This document shows positions 53,998 through 62,447 of a stretch of 64,000 nucleotides of DNA, piece after piece. The notes under the pieces are model-generated. The model saw only the letters and a list, made by a program, of their open reading frames with translations, did no database searches and had not been told where the DNA came from. Positions within the stretch are counted from its first letter, which is position 1, and each line of letters begins with the position of its first letter. The translations under genes were made by a program, and so were the position numbers. Where the stretch lies: the NCBI GenBank assembly GCA_016719785.1, contig JADJYJ010000014.1, positions 62,001 to 126,000 of the forward strand. Reading direction: 5' to 3'. This stretch comes from Candidatus Amarolinea dominans (lineage in GTDB: Bacteria > Chloroflexota > Anaerolineae > SSC4 > Amarolineaceae).

Positions 53998-55029
53998 TCA
54001 CGCCGTGGCCTCGAACAGGCCCATCCAACCCAGCTCGGCCAGCTCGCTCTGGTGCGCGTGGAACATGTACTGGCCGGGGTATTCCAGGGTGAACTCCAGC
54101 ACGTGACGCTCGCCCTGCCCCATGATCACGTTGTCAGTGTACTCGTACTGCTCCAGGTTGGTGCCGGTGCGGTAGAGCCGATACATGCTGGCGTGCAGAT
54201 GGAAGGAATTCACGGGGTCGAACTCGGTCACGTTGACCAGGTAAACCCGGATCAACTCGCCTACCTTGACCTGGATGGGGTGTTTGACGTAATGGAACGC
54301 GACGGTGTTGACCGCGTAGACCTCGTTCTCGTTGTCGAAGTTGGTATCGAAGCCGTTCATCACCATCACCATCTCCCTCGCCGGCGGACGGCCTGCTGGC
54401 GGATCAATGATGAACGCCCCGTAGAGGCCCTTGTGGATGTGCCGCTTGAGGGGCATCACGTGGCAGTGATACAGATGCAGCCCGAACGGCTTGGCCTCGA
54501 ACTCGTAGACGAAGTCGCCGCCGGTCGGGACCACCGGCGTCACGCCATCCATGCTCGGCGGATGGATGCCGTGAAAATGGATGGTGTGCGGATGAGCGGA
54601 GGCATTGCGGAAGCGGAAACGCAACAGGTCGCCCTGCCGGCAGCGAAACGTCGGCCCTGGAACCTGGCCGTTGTAGGTCCAGGCGGGGAAGAACACGCCC
54701 GGCGCCACCTCGATCTCTTTGTCAACTGCAGCAATCTGCCACTCGCGCACGGTCCGTCCATCGGGCGCCACACTCTCCTGACCCCAGTCGAAGTCATACA
54801 GAAACTCGGTCGGGTCGAAATTCGCCAAATTCACCTCGCCGACCAGCCCGCTGTTTTCACCGTGGGCCATCCCCGCAGCAGGGACCGCCGCCACGCCGGT
54901 GTGGTCAGCCACTGGTGTGTGTTCCTGCGCGGCGACGCCGGCCGCAAACAGAATGGCCACGCCACTCGTGGCCACGCTTGCGGCCAGAAACTCCCGTCTG
55001 CTTAGCCGCCCATTCGCCTTACTTTTCAT
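53998..55029 (-). CDS. Two-domain multicopper oxidase, Tat-exported
   Basis: 343 residues. The twin-arginine signal RLSRREFLAASVATSG begins after ATG 55029 (GAGAGG upstream). Domain 1 has IHFHGIHPPSMDG and the copper-rich LYHCHVMPLKRHIHKGLYGAF, containing a type 1 Cys. Domain 2 has NSFHLHASMYRLY and MFHAHQSELAELGWMGLF; here the T1 Cys is replaced by Ala, so only domain 1 binds blue copper. This is the pattern of small two-domain oxidases, which work as trimers. Likely substrates are Cu(I), Mn(II) or phenolics. The gene follows the P-type ATPase/ICMT group on the same strand. Confidence 0.88.
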   Translation of the reverse strand: MKSKANGRLSRREFLAASVATSGVAILFAAGVAAQEHTPVADHTGVAAVPAAGMAHGENSGLVGEVNLANFDPTEFLYDFDWGQESVAPDGRTVREWQIAAVDKEIEVAPGVFFPAWTYNGQVPGPTFRCRQGDLLRFRFRNASAHPHTIHFHGIHPPSMDGVTPVVPTGGDFVYEFEAKPFGLHLYHCHVMPLKRHIHKGLYGAFIIDPPAGRPPAREMVMVMNGFDTNFDNENEVYAVNTVAFHYVKHPIQVKVGELIRVYLVNVTEFDPVNSFHLHASMYRLYRTGTNLEQYEYTDNVIMGQGERHVLEFTLEYPGQYMFHAHQSELAELGWMGLFEATA

Positions 55030-55102
55030 CACAACCTCTCTTACATCCAATCCTTCTAGTTCGCTGGCGCTTCTTCCGCGAGGTCTCCTTCGATTTCTTT
55101 TT

Positions 55103-55708
55103 TCAGCGCGGAAGGAACATCGGCACTCTTGCCGCGTAGGCATGCCACTCCGCGCCGAATGTCTCTTCAAGCGAAACTTCTTCGCGCCGCGCCCGACGAT
55201 GAAACGATGGCACAGTCATTGCCAGCAACGCCAGCGGCGTCCACGTGCGATATGTCAACAGGACTCCGAGTATCACCAGCCAGTAGCCAAGATACATCGG
55301 ATGGCGGATGAAAACATACGGTCCGCGCTGGACGAGGCGATGTTTCTCCTGTAATGGTGCGGACGAACTTGTGCTGATCCCGTACACAGCGCCCAATGCC
55401 CAGCGCGCCCATAACGGGAGGAACAACCCGACGAGAAAGATCCCCAGCCCGATGGAGCGCAGAATCGTTGTTCCAGGTTCTGACAGGCGTAAAGGCAGGG
55501 GAATCCACAACACGGAACCGAGCCAGATAAACATGGCAATCGTCGTAAATCCGAGCATGACCTGTCCCCAGGCTGGCAAAGCAAACCAGCGGCTCGATAT
55601 AGTCCGCGCCGATTTCTGCGAGCGAACACTGACAAGCCAACTACCTATCACAACGATCATGAGCACCGCTGAACCTGCACTCACCACCCAATCTGTGACG
55701 GTTTCCAT
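55103..55708 (-). CDS. Isoprenylcysteine carboxyl methyltransferase-like membrane protein
   Basis: 201 residues, about five helices. The C-terminal half has the ICMT/PEMT-type SAM-binding pattern GPYVFIRHPMYLGYWLVILG, followed by EEVSLEETFGAEWHAYAARVPMFLP. Bacterial members methylate unknown membrane substrates and often sit in metal-resistance clusters, as here. The gene lies one base downstream of the P-type ATPase stop and is surely co-transcribed with it. The precise substrate cannot be inferred. Confidence 0.82.
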   Translation of the reverse strand: METVTDWVVSAGSAVLMIVVIGSWLVSVRSQKSARTISSRWFALPAWGQVMLGFTTIAMFIWLGSVLWIPLPLRLSEPGTTILRSIGLGIFLVGLFLPLWARWALGAVYGISTSSSAPLQEKHRLVQRGPYVFIRHPMYLGYWLVILGVLLTYRTWTPLALLAMTVPSFHRRARREEVSLEETFGAEWHAYAARVPMFLPR

Positions 55709-55709
55709 A

Positions 55710-58058
55710 TTACTTTCTCTCCTGATATCCCAGCAACCTCAAAGCATTTGCCACAACGACCAGCGTACTGCCTTCGTGGAAGATGATGGCAATGCCGATG
55801 CTGACGATGCCCGTCAACGATGTGATGATGAGCAGGGCAATCACGCCGAGAGAGATGAACAGATTTTGCATAATGATCGCGCGGGTGGCGCGTCCAAACC
55901 CAACAGCAAAAGGCAGTTTGGACAGATCATCGCCCATCAAGGCAACGTCGGCTGTTTCCAATGCAACATCCGTCCCTGCGCCGCCCATGGCAATCCCCAC
56001 CGTCGCATTTGCTAGCGCGGGGGCGTCGTTCACTCCGTCGCCGATCATGGCAACCTGTCCATATTCCTTTACAAGATCGCGAATGATTGTCAGTTTATCT
56101 TCGGGCATCAGGTCAGCGCGAAATTCCGTCAGCCCAACTTCAGCGGCAATGGCGGAGGCGGAACGCGCGTTGTCGCCCGTCAACATGATGGTATGCGCCA
56201 CGCCCAATTGTTTCAGCGCTTGCATGGTCGGCGCGGCTTCGCGGCGCAAGGTATCGGCGAGAGCAATCAAACCAACCAACATATTATTCACTGCGACCCA
56301 CATCAAAGTCTTGCCCGCCTGCTGAAATGACTGCGAGTGATCGAGCGCGTCGGGGGAGAGCGGCACACCCGCTTCACCCATCAATTTTTGATTGCCGATC
56401 CAAACCGTCTTGCCATTCGAGACGGCGCGCAAGCCGCGTCCCGTCAGCGACTCGACTTCATCCATAACGGAAACAGGCAGACCCCGAGTCTGAGCCGAGC
56501 GGACGACTGCCTGGGCGAGGGGATGCGCGGATCGTGATTCCGCTCCCGCGGCGAGGGACAATAAATCCGCCTCCTTCCACCCCGAGGCTGGGACCACGAC
56601 GATATCCGTTACCTCAGGCTGACCATGAGTCACCGTACCCGTTTTGTCGAAGGCGATGACTTTGAGACGACCCAGGTTTTCGAGATGCACGCCGCCCTTG
56701 ACCAGCACACCGTTGCGCGCGGCTTGCGCGACGCCCGCGAGGATCGTGGCAGGCGTGCCAAGCGCGAGGGCGCAGGGCGAGGTAGCGACGAGGAGAGTCA
56801 TTGCGCGGAGAAAAGAGTCGTGGAACGGAAAACTGAACAACGGGGGAACGATGATGATCAGCGCGGTGAGGACCAGCACGGCGGGAACAAAGACCCGCTC
56901 GAATTTTTCGACGATTTGTTGCGTGGGTGATTTTTGCGCCTGGGCTTCCTCGACCATTTTCATCACGCGGGCAAGCGTTGAATCTTTGGCAAGGCGCGTC
57001 ACTTTCACTTCCAGCGCGCCTTCGCCATTGACCGTGCTTGCAAAAACATTGTCGCCAGGCGCTTTATCAATGGGCAGAGATTCGCCCGTCACCGAGGACT
57101 GGTCCACGCCAGAATTTCCATCCAGGATGATGCCATCCATGGGAATGCGCACGCCAGGGCGGACGATGACGACATCATCGAGTCGCAAAGATTCAACGGG
57201 AAGTTCCTGCTCTTTTCCATCGCGGCGGACGAGGGCGGTCTTTGGGGCCAGGTCTGCCAGTGCTCGTACTGCTGCGCGGGCGCGATCGAGGGCGCGTTCC
57301 TCCAGCACATGTCCCAGACTGAACAGGAACAGCAGCAGGCCGCCCTCCGCGAAGTCGCCCAACGCGGCCGCGCCCAAGGCCGCGATCACCATCAGCAGAT
57401 CGGTGTCGAAGCGCCGCTCGCGCAACGCGTGGAAGGCGTGGCGGCCGACGTCCCACCCGCCGAGGAGATAGGCGCCGAGGTACAAGGCCAGGCTCGCCGG
57501 CCCAGGCAGCCCCAAGAAGCCGCCCCCGGCCCAACCGAGCAGCACGAGCAGCCCCGCGGCCAGGCTAAAGAGCAGTTCCCGGTTCTCCTGGAACCAGCTC
57601 CGCAAGCCAGCGACCGGGATGGTGTAGCCTAGCGAACGCACGCGGTGCTCGATGGCCGCCTGGTTGACCTTCTGGCCGTCGAACTCTACGCGCATGCTCT
57701 GGGCTGCGTAATTCACGCTCACCGTCAGCACGCCGTCGAGCCGGCCCACGCCGTGCTCGATCACCGTCACGCAGTCCGAGCAGTCCATCCCCGCGATGGG
57801 TAGGTGGATGTGATGGAAACGGTCGGTGATCTGTGCGCCGGCCCGCTGCGCCAGGCGCTGCACGGCTTCCAGAGACAGCAGATTGGGATCGTAGTGCAGG
57901 CAGACCAACGCCTGGCCGTTTTGGCGCTCGATATGAGCCTGTTGGATGCCCTTGCGGGCGGCGATCAGCTCGGTGAGCCGGCCCACGCATTGGTCGCGTT
58001 CGTCCTCGATGTGAGGCAGCACGACGGGGATTTCTAATTGAAGGGTGGATGCGGACAT
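55710..58058 (-). CDS. P1B-type heavy-metal-transporting ATPase
   Basis: 782 residues. Residues ~1-75 resemble a degenerate HMA fold, and ~82-150 are a HMA domain with metal Cys93 and Cys96 in GMDCSDC. Membrane helices follow, then the A-domain (TGESLPIDK), the transmembrane metal motif SPC in VATSPCALALGTP, the phosphorylation site DKTGTVTHG, MLTGDNARSA, and GDGVNDAPALA. The last helix carries FHEGSTLVVVANALRLL. SPC with HEGxT is usual for the P1B-4 (Co/Zn/Fe) subgroup, though that group mostly lacks HMA domains, so specificity is uncertain. It exports metal and is co-transcribed with the ArsR repressor 3 bp upstream. Confidence 0.9.
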   Translation of the reverse strand: MSASTLQLEIPVVLPHIEDERDQCVGRLTELIAARKGIQQAHIERQNGQALVCLHYDPNLLSLEAVQRLAQRAGAQITDRFHHIHLPIAGMDCSDCVTVIEHGVGRLDGVLTVSVNYAAQSMRVEFDGQKVNQAAIEHRVRSLGYTIPVAGLRSWFQENRELLFSLAAGLLVLLGWAGGGFLGLPGPASLALYLGAYLLGGWDVGRHAFHALRERRFDTDLLMVIAALGAAALGDFAEGGLLLFLFSLGHVLEERALDRARAAVRALADLAPKTALVRRDGKEQELPVESLRLDDVVIVRPGVRIPMDGIILDGNSGVDQSSVTGESLPIDKAPGDNVFASTVNGEGALEVKVTRLAKDSTLARVMKMVEEAQAQKSPTQQIVEKFERVFVPAVLVLTALIIIVPPLFSFPFHDSFLRAMTLLVATSPCALALGTPATILAGVAQAARNGVLVKGGVHLENLGRLKVIAFDKTGTVTHGQPEVTDIVVVPASGWKEADLLSLAAGAESRSAHPLAQAVVRSAQTRGLPVSVMDEVESLTGRGLRAVSNGKTVWIGNQKLMGEAGVPLSPDALDHSQSFQQAGKTLMWVAVNNMLVGLIALADTLRREAAPTMQALKQLGVAHTIMLTGDNARSASAIAAEVGLTEFRADLMPEDKLTIIRDLVKEYGQVAMIGDGVNDAPALANATVGIAMGGAGTDVALETADVALMGDDLSKLPFAVGFGRATRAIIMQNLFISLGVIALLIITSLTGIVSIGIAIIFHEGSTLVVVANALRLLGYQERK

Positions 58059-58061
58059 TCG

Positions 58062-58472
58062 CTAGGCCTCTCTGCGTAGATGCTGGGCGTGCGCCAGGGC
58101 ATCGCCCAATAACTGTTCGACATGTGCGTCGCTCAGGGTATAGTAGGCCAGCCGGCCTTCCTTGCGGAACTTGACCAGCCCCAGACTACGCAATAGCCGC
58201 AGTTGATGGGAGACGGCCGACACGCTGATGCCTACCAACGCCGCCAGGTCACAGACGCACAGCTCGGCCTGGGAGAGTGCGAACACGATCCTGGCGCGGG
58301 TCGGGTCTGCGAGGATCTTGAAGATATCCGTAACGTGCGTGATGGCAGTAGCGGTTGGCATCCGGCTGGCAACCGCCCGCACGCGGGCCTCGTCAACGTA
58401 CAAGATTTCGCAGACGTCATCCTGGGTCTCAACGACTGGCGGCGGAACGGTCTTCAGGGCGATCTCAGGCAT
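58062..58472 (-). CDS. ArsR/SmtB-family metal-sensing repressor
   Basis: 136 residues. The winged helix reads DIFKILADPTRARIVFALSQAELCVCDLAALVGISVSAVSHQLRLLRSLGLV. The ELCVCDL segment gives the alpha-3 Cys pair, and an N-terminal Cys lies in DDVCEI, as in CadC-type Cd/Pb/Zn sensors. Metal binding releases DNA. It is the first intact gene of the operon with the P-type ATPase and ICMT-like gene; an 18-bp palindrome at 58699 is a possible operator. AAAGGAGAG precedes ATG 58472. Confidence 0.92.
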   Translation of the reverse strand: MPEIALKTVPPPVVETQDDVCEILYVDEARVRAVASRMPTATAITHVTDIFKILADPTRARIVFALSQAELCVCDLAALVGISVSAVSHQLRLLRSLGLVKFRKEGRLAYYTLSDAHVEQLLGDALAHAQHLRREA

Positions 58473-58564
58473 CCGAACTCTCCTTTACCAGGCAGCCGAC
58501 GCGGCATCACACGACGGCTACATATCATCCAATGAGTGGCGAGCGAACTTGGCGCTGGCGCAGT

Positions 58565-58654
58565 AACCGCCGCGATTGCATGCTGGACGTGCTGTGTGCA
58601 TTCGGCGCAATCCATGCCGGCTACAGGAATATCAAGGGTCTCTATTCCAGGCAT
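58565..58654 (-). pseudogene. Fragment of a HMA metal-binding domain
   Basis: Around 30 codons from ATG 58654 (GGAG upstream) encode MPGIETLDIPVAGMDCAECTQHVQHAIAAV-like HMA sequence, with the metal pair in GMDCAEC. Homology then stops, and the frame runs into unrelated sequence near the ArsR promoter. It looks like the N-terminus of a lost copper/zinc ATPase or chaperone that once headed this operon. Confidence 0.65.
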
Positions 58655-58698
58655 TCTCTCCATCTCCGGTGAGACCGCTCTCAATAAGTCAACAGTTG

Positions 58699-58716
58699 CA
58701 TACTTGCTCAAGTATG
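58699..58716. promoter_or_regulatory. 18-bp palindrome, candidate ArsR operator
   Basis: CATACTTGCTCAAGTATG has perfect 8-bp arms around a 2-bp centre. It lies ~45 bp upstream of the HMA fragment on the minus strand, where an operon promoter would be expected. Dyad AT-rich sites are typical of ArsR/SmtB repressors; binding is inferred only. Confidence 0.45.
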
Positions 58717-58744
58717 GAAATGATACCGCGATTGGGCATGTGTG

Positions 58745-59083
58745 TCAAATGCTGCGCCGGACAAGCTGCGGAGTCAGGAAACACCGCGCCGATCGAGGTG
58801 AAGAAGGGCCAGCGCGTGCGCGTGCGGCTGGCGAACGTCGGTTAGGTCACGCACCCCATGCACCTGCACGGCATCAACTTCAAGATCGCGGCCTACGACG
58901 GTATGCCGTTGCCGCCTGAGCAACAGCAACACGATTCCCGTCAACCCGTGCGAGTTGGCAGACATCGAGTTCGTGACCGACAACGTAGGAACCTGGATGC
59001 TCCATTGTCACGTGCTGCACCCCGTCACCAACGACGGTGCGGAGCCAGGTGGGCTGGTGGCGCTGGTCAAAGTCACCGAGTAA
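58745..59083 (+). pseudogene. C-terminal remnant of a multicopper oxidase
   Basis: KKGQRVRVRLANVG, then an in-frame TAG (58843-58845), then THPMHLHGINFKIAAYDGMPLPP. After a frameshift near 58920 the sequence reads IPVNPCELADIEFVTDNVGTWMLHCHVLHPVTNDG to TAA 59081-59083. The type 1/3 copper motif HCHVLH is intact, but the gene has no start, one stop and one frameshift. It is not expressed as a functional oxidase. It is unrelated in frame and strand to the intact oxidase at 53998. Confidence 0.8.
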
Positions 59084-59090
59084 GCTAATC

Positions 59091-59123
59091 GGACCTCGGA
59101 GGTCTCGAAGACCTTCAAGGTCC
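59091..59123 (+). terminator. Nested hairpin after the oxidase remnant
   Basis: GGACCT/AGGTCC form an outer stem and AGGTCT/AGACCT (loop CGA) an inner stem, 8 bp after the TAA of the oxidase remnant. There is no clear T-run, so it may be a dispersed palindrome rather than an intrinsic terminator. Confidence 0.4.
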
Positions 59124-59276
59124 TCTCATCACCGCGCCGAATGGCCTAACGCGCTCCGCGCCGAAAAGCCCTGGCATGCCCCCCCGGGATGCGCGACGAT
59201 AGAGACCAGGTTGCGAAAGGGCGCGTAGCGAGATGCTGAGCGCTGCCGCTTTGATCCAGAAAGTGAGGGTAGATTT

Positions 59277-59516
59277 ATGATGGGTGGATGGGGTTGGGGC
59301 ATGGGCCTCTGGGGTGGCTTAGGCATGCTCCTGTTCTGGGGGCTGATCATCGGTTTGGTGGTTTGGCTGGTTGTGACGCTGACGCGTTCGGGCCAGAGCG
59401 GAGCGAGCCGCAGCGCGCAGCCCGACACGGCGCTGGAGACCCTGCGGCGCCGGCTGGCGGCCGGCGAGATCACAGCGCAGGAGTTCGATGCGTTGCGGCA
59501 GAAGCTGAGCGTTTGA
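59277..59516 (+). CDS. Small SHOCT-domain membrane protein
   Basis: 79 residues. A Gly/Trp/Met-rich head (MMGGWGWGMGLWGGLG) and one membrane helix (LLFWGLIIGLVVWLVVTL) are followed by the SHOCT motif ALETLRRRLAAGEITAQEFDALRQKL. Such small proteins are common beside copper and two-component genes, but their function is not known. GTGAGGG lies ~8 bases before ATG 59277. It is followed closely by a rhodanese remnant and then the response regulator. Confidence 0.85.
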   Translation: MMGGWGWGMGLWGGLGMLLFWGLIIGLVVWLVVTLTRSGQSGASRSAQPDTALETLRRRLAAGEITAQEFDALRQKLSV

Positions 59517-59520
59517 AGCT

Positions 59521-59637
59521 GACGCCAAGATTGTGCTATACTGCCGCAGCGGCCGGATGAGCGATATCGCTGCGCGACGGTTGGTCGGCGGCATGGTCGC
59601 CTGGGAAGCCAGCGGACGCTCCCTGGTTCAACGTTAA
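59521..59637 (+). pseudogene. Rhodanese remnant
   Basis: The frame reads AKIVLYCRSGRMSDIAARRLVGGMVAWEASGRSLVQR and stops. It matches the C-terminal part of the rhodanese lipoprotein at 47963, but lacks everything upstream and the ~12 residues between RRLV and GGMV. It has no start codon. This indicates a duplicated, then deleted, rhodanese. Confidence 0.8.
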
Positions 59638-59666
59638 TCCTGTCGCGTGACAGAGGACAGTGTGCC

Positions 59667-60335
59667 ATGACGGGTTCTGTACCCTTGCGTGTCTTGCTCG
59701 CCGATGACCACGCCATCGTGCGCAAAGGCATCCGTGAGTTCCTGGAAGAGGACGGCGAGGTCACGGTGGTGGCGGAGGCGTCCGGCGGCGCGGAGGCCGT
59801 GCGCCTGGCTGGCGAATACCGGCCGGCCGTGGTCGTGCTCGACGTGCAGATGCCCGGCGTGAACGGGATCGAGGCCACGCGCCAGATCAAGGCCGCCTAC
59901 CCGGAGATTCGGGTGCTGATCCTCACCGCCTACGATGAGGATCCGTACGTTTTCGCCCTGCTGCGCGCCGGCGCCGACGGCTATGTGCTGAAGAACAGCG
60001 ACCCTGACGATCTGGTGCGGGCGGTGAAGACGGTGGCGAGCGGCGGCAAGGTGTTGGCTCCAGATATCGCCGCTAAGGTGGTTGCGCAGATAACCTCCGG
60101 CAAACCGGCGGCGGCCGCCGAGCAGGTCGAGCCACTGTCCGAGCGCGAGCTGGAGGTGTTGCGCCTGGCCGCTCACGGCCTGACCAATAAAGCGATTGCA
60201 GCCGAATTGGGCGTCAGCGATCGCACCGTGCAGGGGCATCTAGCCAGCATCTACGGCAAGCTGGCGGTTGCCAGCCGCACCGAGGCGGTGACGAAGGCGC
60301 TGAAGCTGGGCTGGCTGGTGTTGGATGACGCCTGA
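59667..60335 (+). CDS. NarL-family response regulator
   Basis: 222 residues. The receiver (~8-125) has LLADDHAIVRKG with the acidic pair, the acceptor Asp in VVVLDVQMPG, and the Lys in GYVLKNSDP. The LuxR-type HTH (~155-215) reads LSERELEVLRLAAHGLTNKAIAAELGVSDRTVQGHLASIYGKL. Its last codons overlap the start of the kinase gene by 11 bases, so the two are co-translated and form one two-component system. Target genes are unknown; the setting among metal and redox genes suggests stress or redox input. Confidence 0.93.
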   Translation: MTGSVPLRVLLADDHAIVRKGIREFLEEDGEVTVVAEASGGAEAVRLAGEYRPAVVVLDVQMPGVNGIEATRQIKAAYPEIRVLILTAYDEDPYVFALLRAGADGYVLKNSDPDDLVRAVKTVASGGKVLAPDIAAKVVAQITSGKPAAAAEQVEPLSERELEVLRLAAHGLTNKAIAAELGVSDRTVQGHLASIYGKLAVASRTEAVTKALKLGWLVLDDA

Positions 60336-62046
60336 GTCAACCGGACCGCCACGTGGGCGCCATCGGCTCCTGCGCGGCCTGCGCGCCCAACTGTTGCTCT
60401 GGACCATCCTGCCGCTGGCAGTGGTGTTGATCGCACTGTCACTCGCCGGCGTCACGCGCCATCGCCAGGCGATGACGCGCCTGGTAGAAGATCGCGACCG
60501 GGGCGTGGCGGCTGCCGAAGCGAACCGCTTAGGCCGCGAGATCGCGCAACAGGTCGCCGTGCTGGCCCGCCTGGCGGCGACATTACCCGCTGCCGAGCTC
60601 CCCGCAACCCTATCAGATCAACCATTTGATGCTATTGGTAGTTTCACCGGTGGCCTGGCCTGGCTGGACGACCAGGGCGCACTCGTGGCAGCCTCGCCGC
60701 CCGCAACTGCTTGGGCGGCGAGCAACACGGCGCGCCTCCTGGCCGCACGCGCCGCGGCTGTCGGCCAGACGCAATACGAGACCGATCTGCCCGGTGACGA
60801 TACCGCGCGCTTGTTGATCGCCGTGCCGGCGTCCGGCGGGAAAGTCCTGGTCGGCGCGTTGCCGGTGGAGGCCCTGAGCCTGGCCGAAAGCAATCTGCTG
60901 CTAGAGGGCCAGATGCAGGGCGCCATGTTCGTCCTGGACCAGACCGGGCGGCGCGTTCACCACCATGACCCTGCCGGTCTGGCTGTGGATTCGGCGGTGC
61001 TGGGCAGCTTGCCACCGGCCAGCACCGGTTCGACCTATCTGCGCGATCGCCAGGGGCGGGAACTGCTCGTGTCGTATGCGCACGTGGAACCCCCGGGCTG
61101 GACCCTGGCGACCGTCGAAGATGTTCACACGATCACCGCGATGGGCATTAGCACGGTCGAGGTGCTGCCGTTGCTCCTGCTCTTCGTGGCGGTAGTTGCG
61201 CTGTTGGCTGTCTCTTTCGGCGTGCTCAGCGTTGTGCGGCCGTTGCAGGAGCTGGATCGCCGGGCCGCGCGGGTCGCCTGGGGCGATTTCGATGCCATCG
61301 AGCAGCCGGTGGGCGGCGTGCAGGAAATTGACGACCTGCGCATCACCCTGGCCCAGATGGCCGAGCGCATCCGGTCCTACCAGAGCGGCATGCGGAACTA
61401 TCTGAGCGCCATCACTCAAGGCCAAGAGACGGAGCGCACCCGCCTGGCCCACGAGCTGCACGACGTTACCATCCAGGGGCTGATCGCCCTCAAGCAACGC
61501 GGCCAGATGGCCCTGAAAGCTCTCGGCCATGACCCGGCACGCGCTGGTGCGCGCCTTCAGGAGCTAAACAGCTTGATTGACGAGGAGATCGCCAGCCTGC
61601 GCCAGCTGATCGGCGATCTGCGCCCAATCTACCTTGAGGATCTCGGGTTCGTGCCGGCGCTGGAGATGCTGCCGCCCCAGATGCAGGAACGGCACAGGCT
61701 GTGCCTGCATCTGACGGTCCACGGCGAGGTGGTGCGGCTGGCGCCCGACGTCGAGATGGCGGCCTATCGCATCGTGCAGCAGGCGCTCGCCAACGTGGCC
61801 GCCCACGCGCAGGCCCGCAACGTCTGGTTGGATGTGTCCTTCACCCCCGAACACCTCATATTGGTGATCCGCGACGACGGCCGCGGCTTCACCCCACCCG
61901 ATCAGCCGGCCGATCTCGTCCACCGGGGCCATTTCGGATTGATGGGCATGCGCGAGCGTGTCCTGCTCTACGGTGGGCAGCTCACGATCACGTCCAGCCC
62001 CGGTCAGGGCGTCACCATTACCGCGCAGCTCCCGCTGCTCGGCTGA
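60325..62046 (+). CDS. NarX/DegS-type sensor histidine kinase
   Basis: 573 residues. Two membrane helices (LLLWTILPLAVVLIALSLAG; STVEVLPLLLLFVAVVALLAV) enclose an extracellular sensor domain of ~230 residues resembling a Cache fold. A HAMP linker and coiled coil follow, then HisKA_3 with ERTRLAHELHDVTIQGLIALKQ (phospho-His in HELHD). The HATPase domain contains AAYRIVQQALANVAAHAQA, IRDDGRGF and GHFGLMGMRERV. This kinase type phosphorylates NarL-class regulators, matching the gene it overlaps. The ligand is unknown. Confidence 0.92.
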   Translation: MTPESTGPPRGRHRLLRGLRAQLLLWTILPLAVVLIALSLAGVTRHRQAMTRLVEDRDRGVAAAEANRLGREIAQQVAVLARLAATLPAAELPATLSDQPFDAIGSFTGGLAWLDDQGALVAASPPATAWAASNTARLLAARAAAVGQTQYETDLPGDDTARLLIAVPASGGKVLVGALPVEALSLAESNLLLEGQMQGAMFVLDQTGRRVHHHDPAGLAVDSAVLGSLPPASTGSTYLRDRQGRELLVSYAHVEPPGWTLATVEDVHTITAMGISTVEVLPLLLLFVAVVALLAVSFGVLSVVRPLQELDRRAARVAWGDFDAIEQPVGGVQEIDDLRITLAQMAERIRSYQSGMRNYLSAITQGQETERTRLAHELHDVTIQGLIALKQRGQMALKALGHDPARAGARLQELNSLIDEEIASLRQLIGDLRPIYLEDLGFVPALEMLPPQMQERHRLCLHLTVHGEVVRLAPDVEMAAYRIVQQALANVAAHAQARNVWLDVSFTPEHLILVIRDDGRGFTPPDQPADLVHRGHFGLMGMRERVLLYGGQLTITSSPGQGVTITAQLPLLG

Positions 62047-62246
62047 GAAGGGCCCACGGGCCGCCCATCTGCCATTTCTCACCTGCACCTCCTCCCACAG
62101 CGCAACGGCGCCCTCGTTCCGCTTCCCACAATCGCGCCGAATGGCTGAGCGCAAGACGCGCCGCCTGGCGCTGTACATCGCAGCGCCTTTTTCCTATCAT
62201 AGACCTCGCCAGCCTGAGAAAGTCCGATTTCGAGGTGAGGACTGCC

Positions 62247-62447
62247 ATGCGCAACCAGACTGTTTACAAGATGCTCGTCCCTCTGCTCGCCGTTTGTTGC
62301 CTGGTGCCGCTCGCGGCGCTCGCCGCGGTGCTCTACTTAGCTGCGCCGGTATGGCTTGTGACTTTGGTTGGGCTGTTGGCGCTGGTGCTGCTGGCCCGAC
62401 GACTGATGCGCATACTGGCGCTTACCCCGGACGGCAGTTTGCGGTAA
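62247..62447 (+). CDS. Small two-helix membrane protein
   Basis: 66 residues: two hydrophobic helices (LVPLLAVCCLVPLAALAAVLYL and VWLVTLVGLLALVLLAR), then RRLMRILALTPDGSLR. GAGGTGAGG lies before ATG 62247. The last residues TPDGSLR resemble a YVTN-propeller repeat, and the same frame continues after the TAA as propeller sequence, so the 3' end seems fused to, or cut from, the following fragment. I recognise no function. Confidence 0.55.
   Translation: MRNQTVYKMLVPLLAVCCLVPLAALAAVLYLAAPVWLVTLVGLLALVLLARRLMRILALTPDGSLR

Noticed and set aside
58843..58845. In-frame TAG in the oxidase remnant and TAG at 63866 as possible recoded codons
   Set aside because: The first gene also has a frameshift and no start; in the second TAG replaces a Trp, and no amber-recoding signal is visible. 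Both look like decay.
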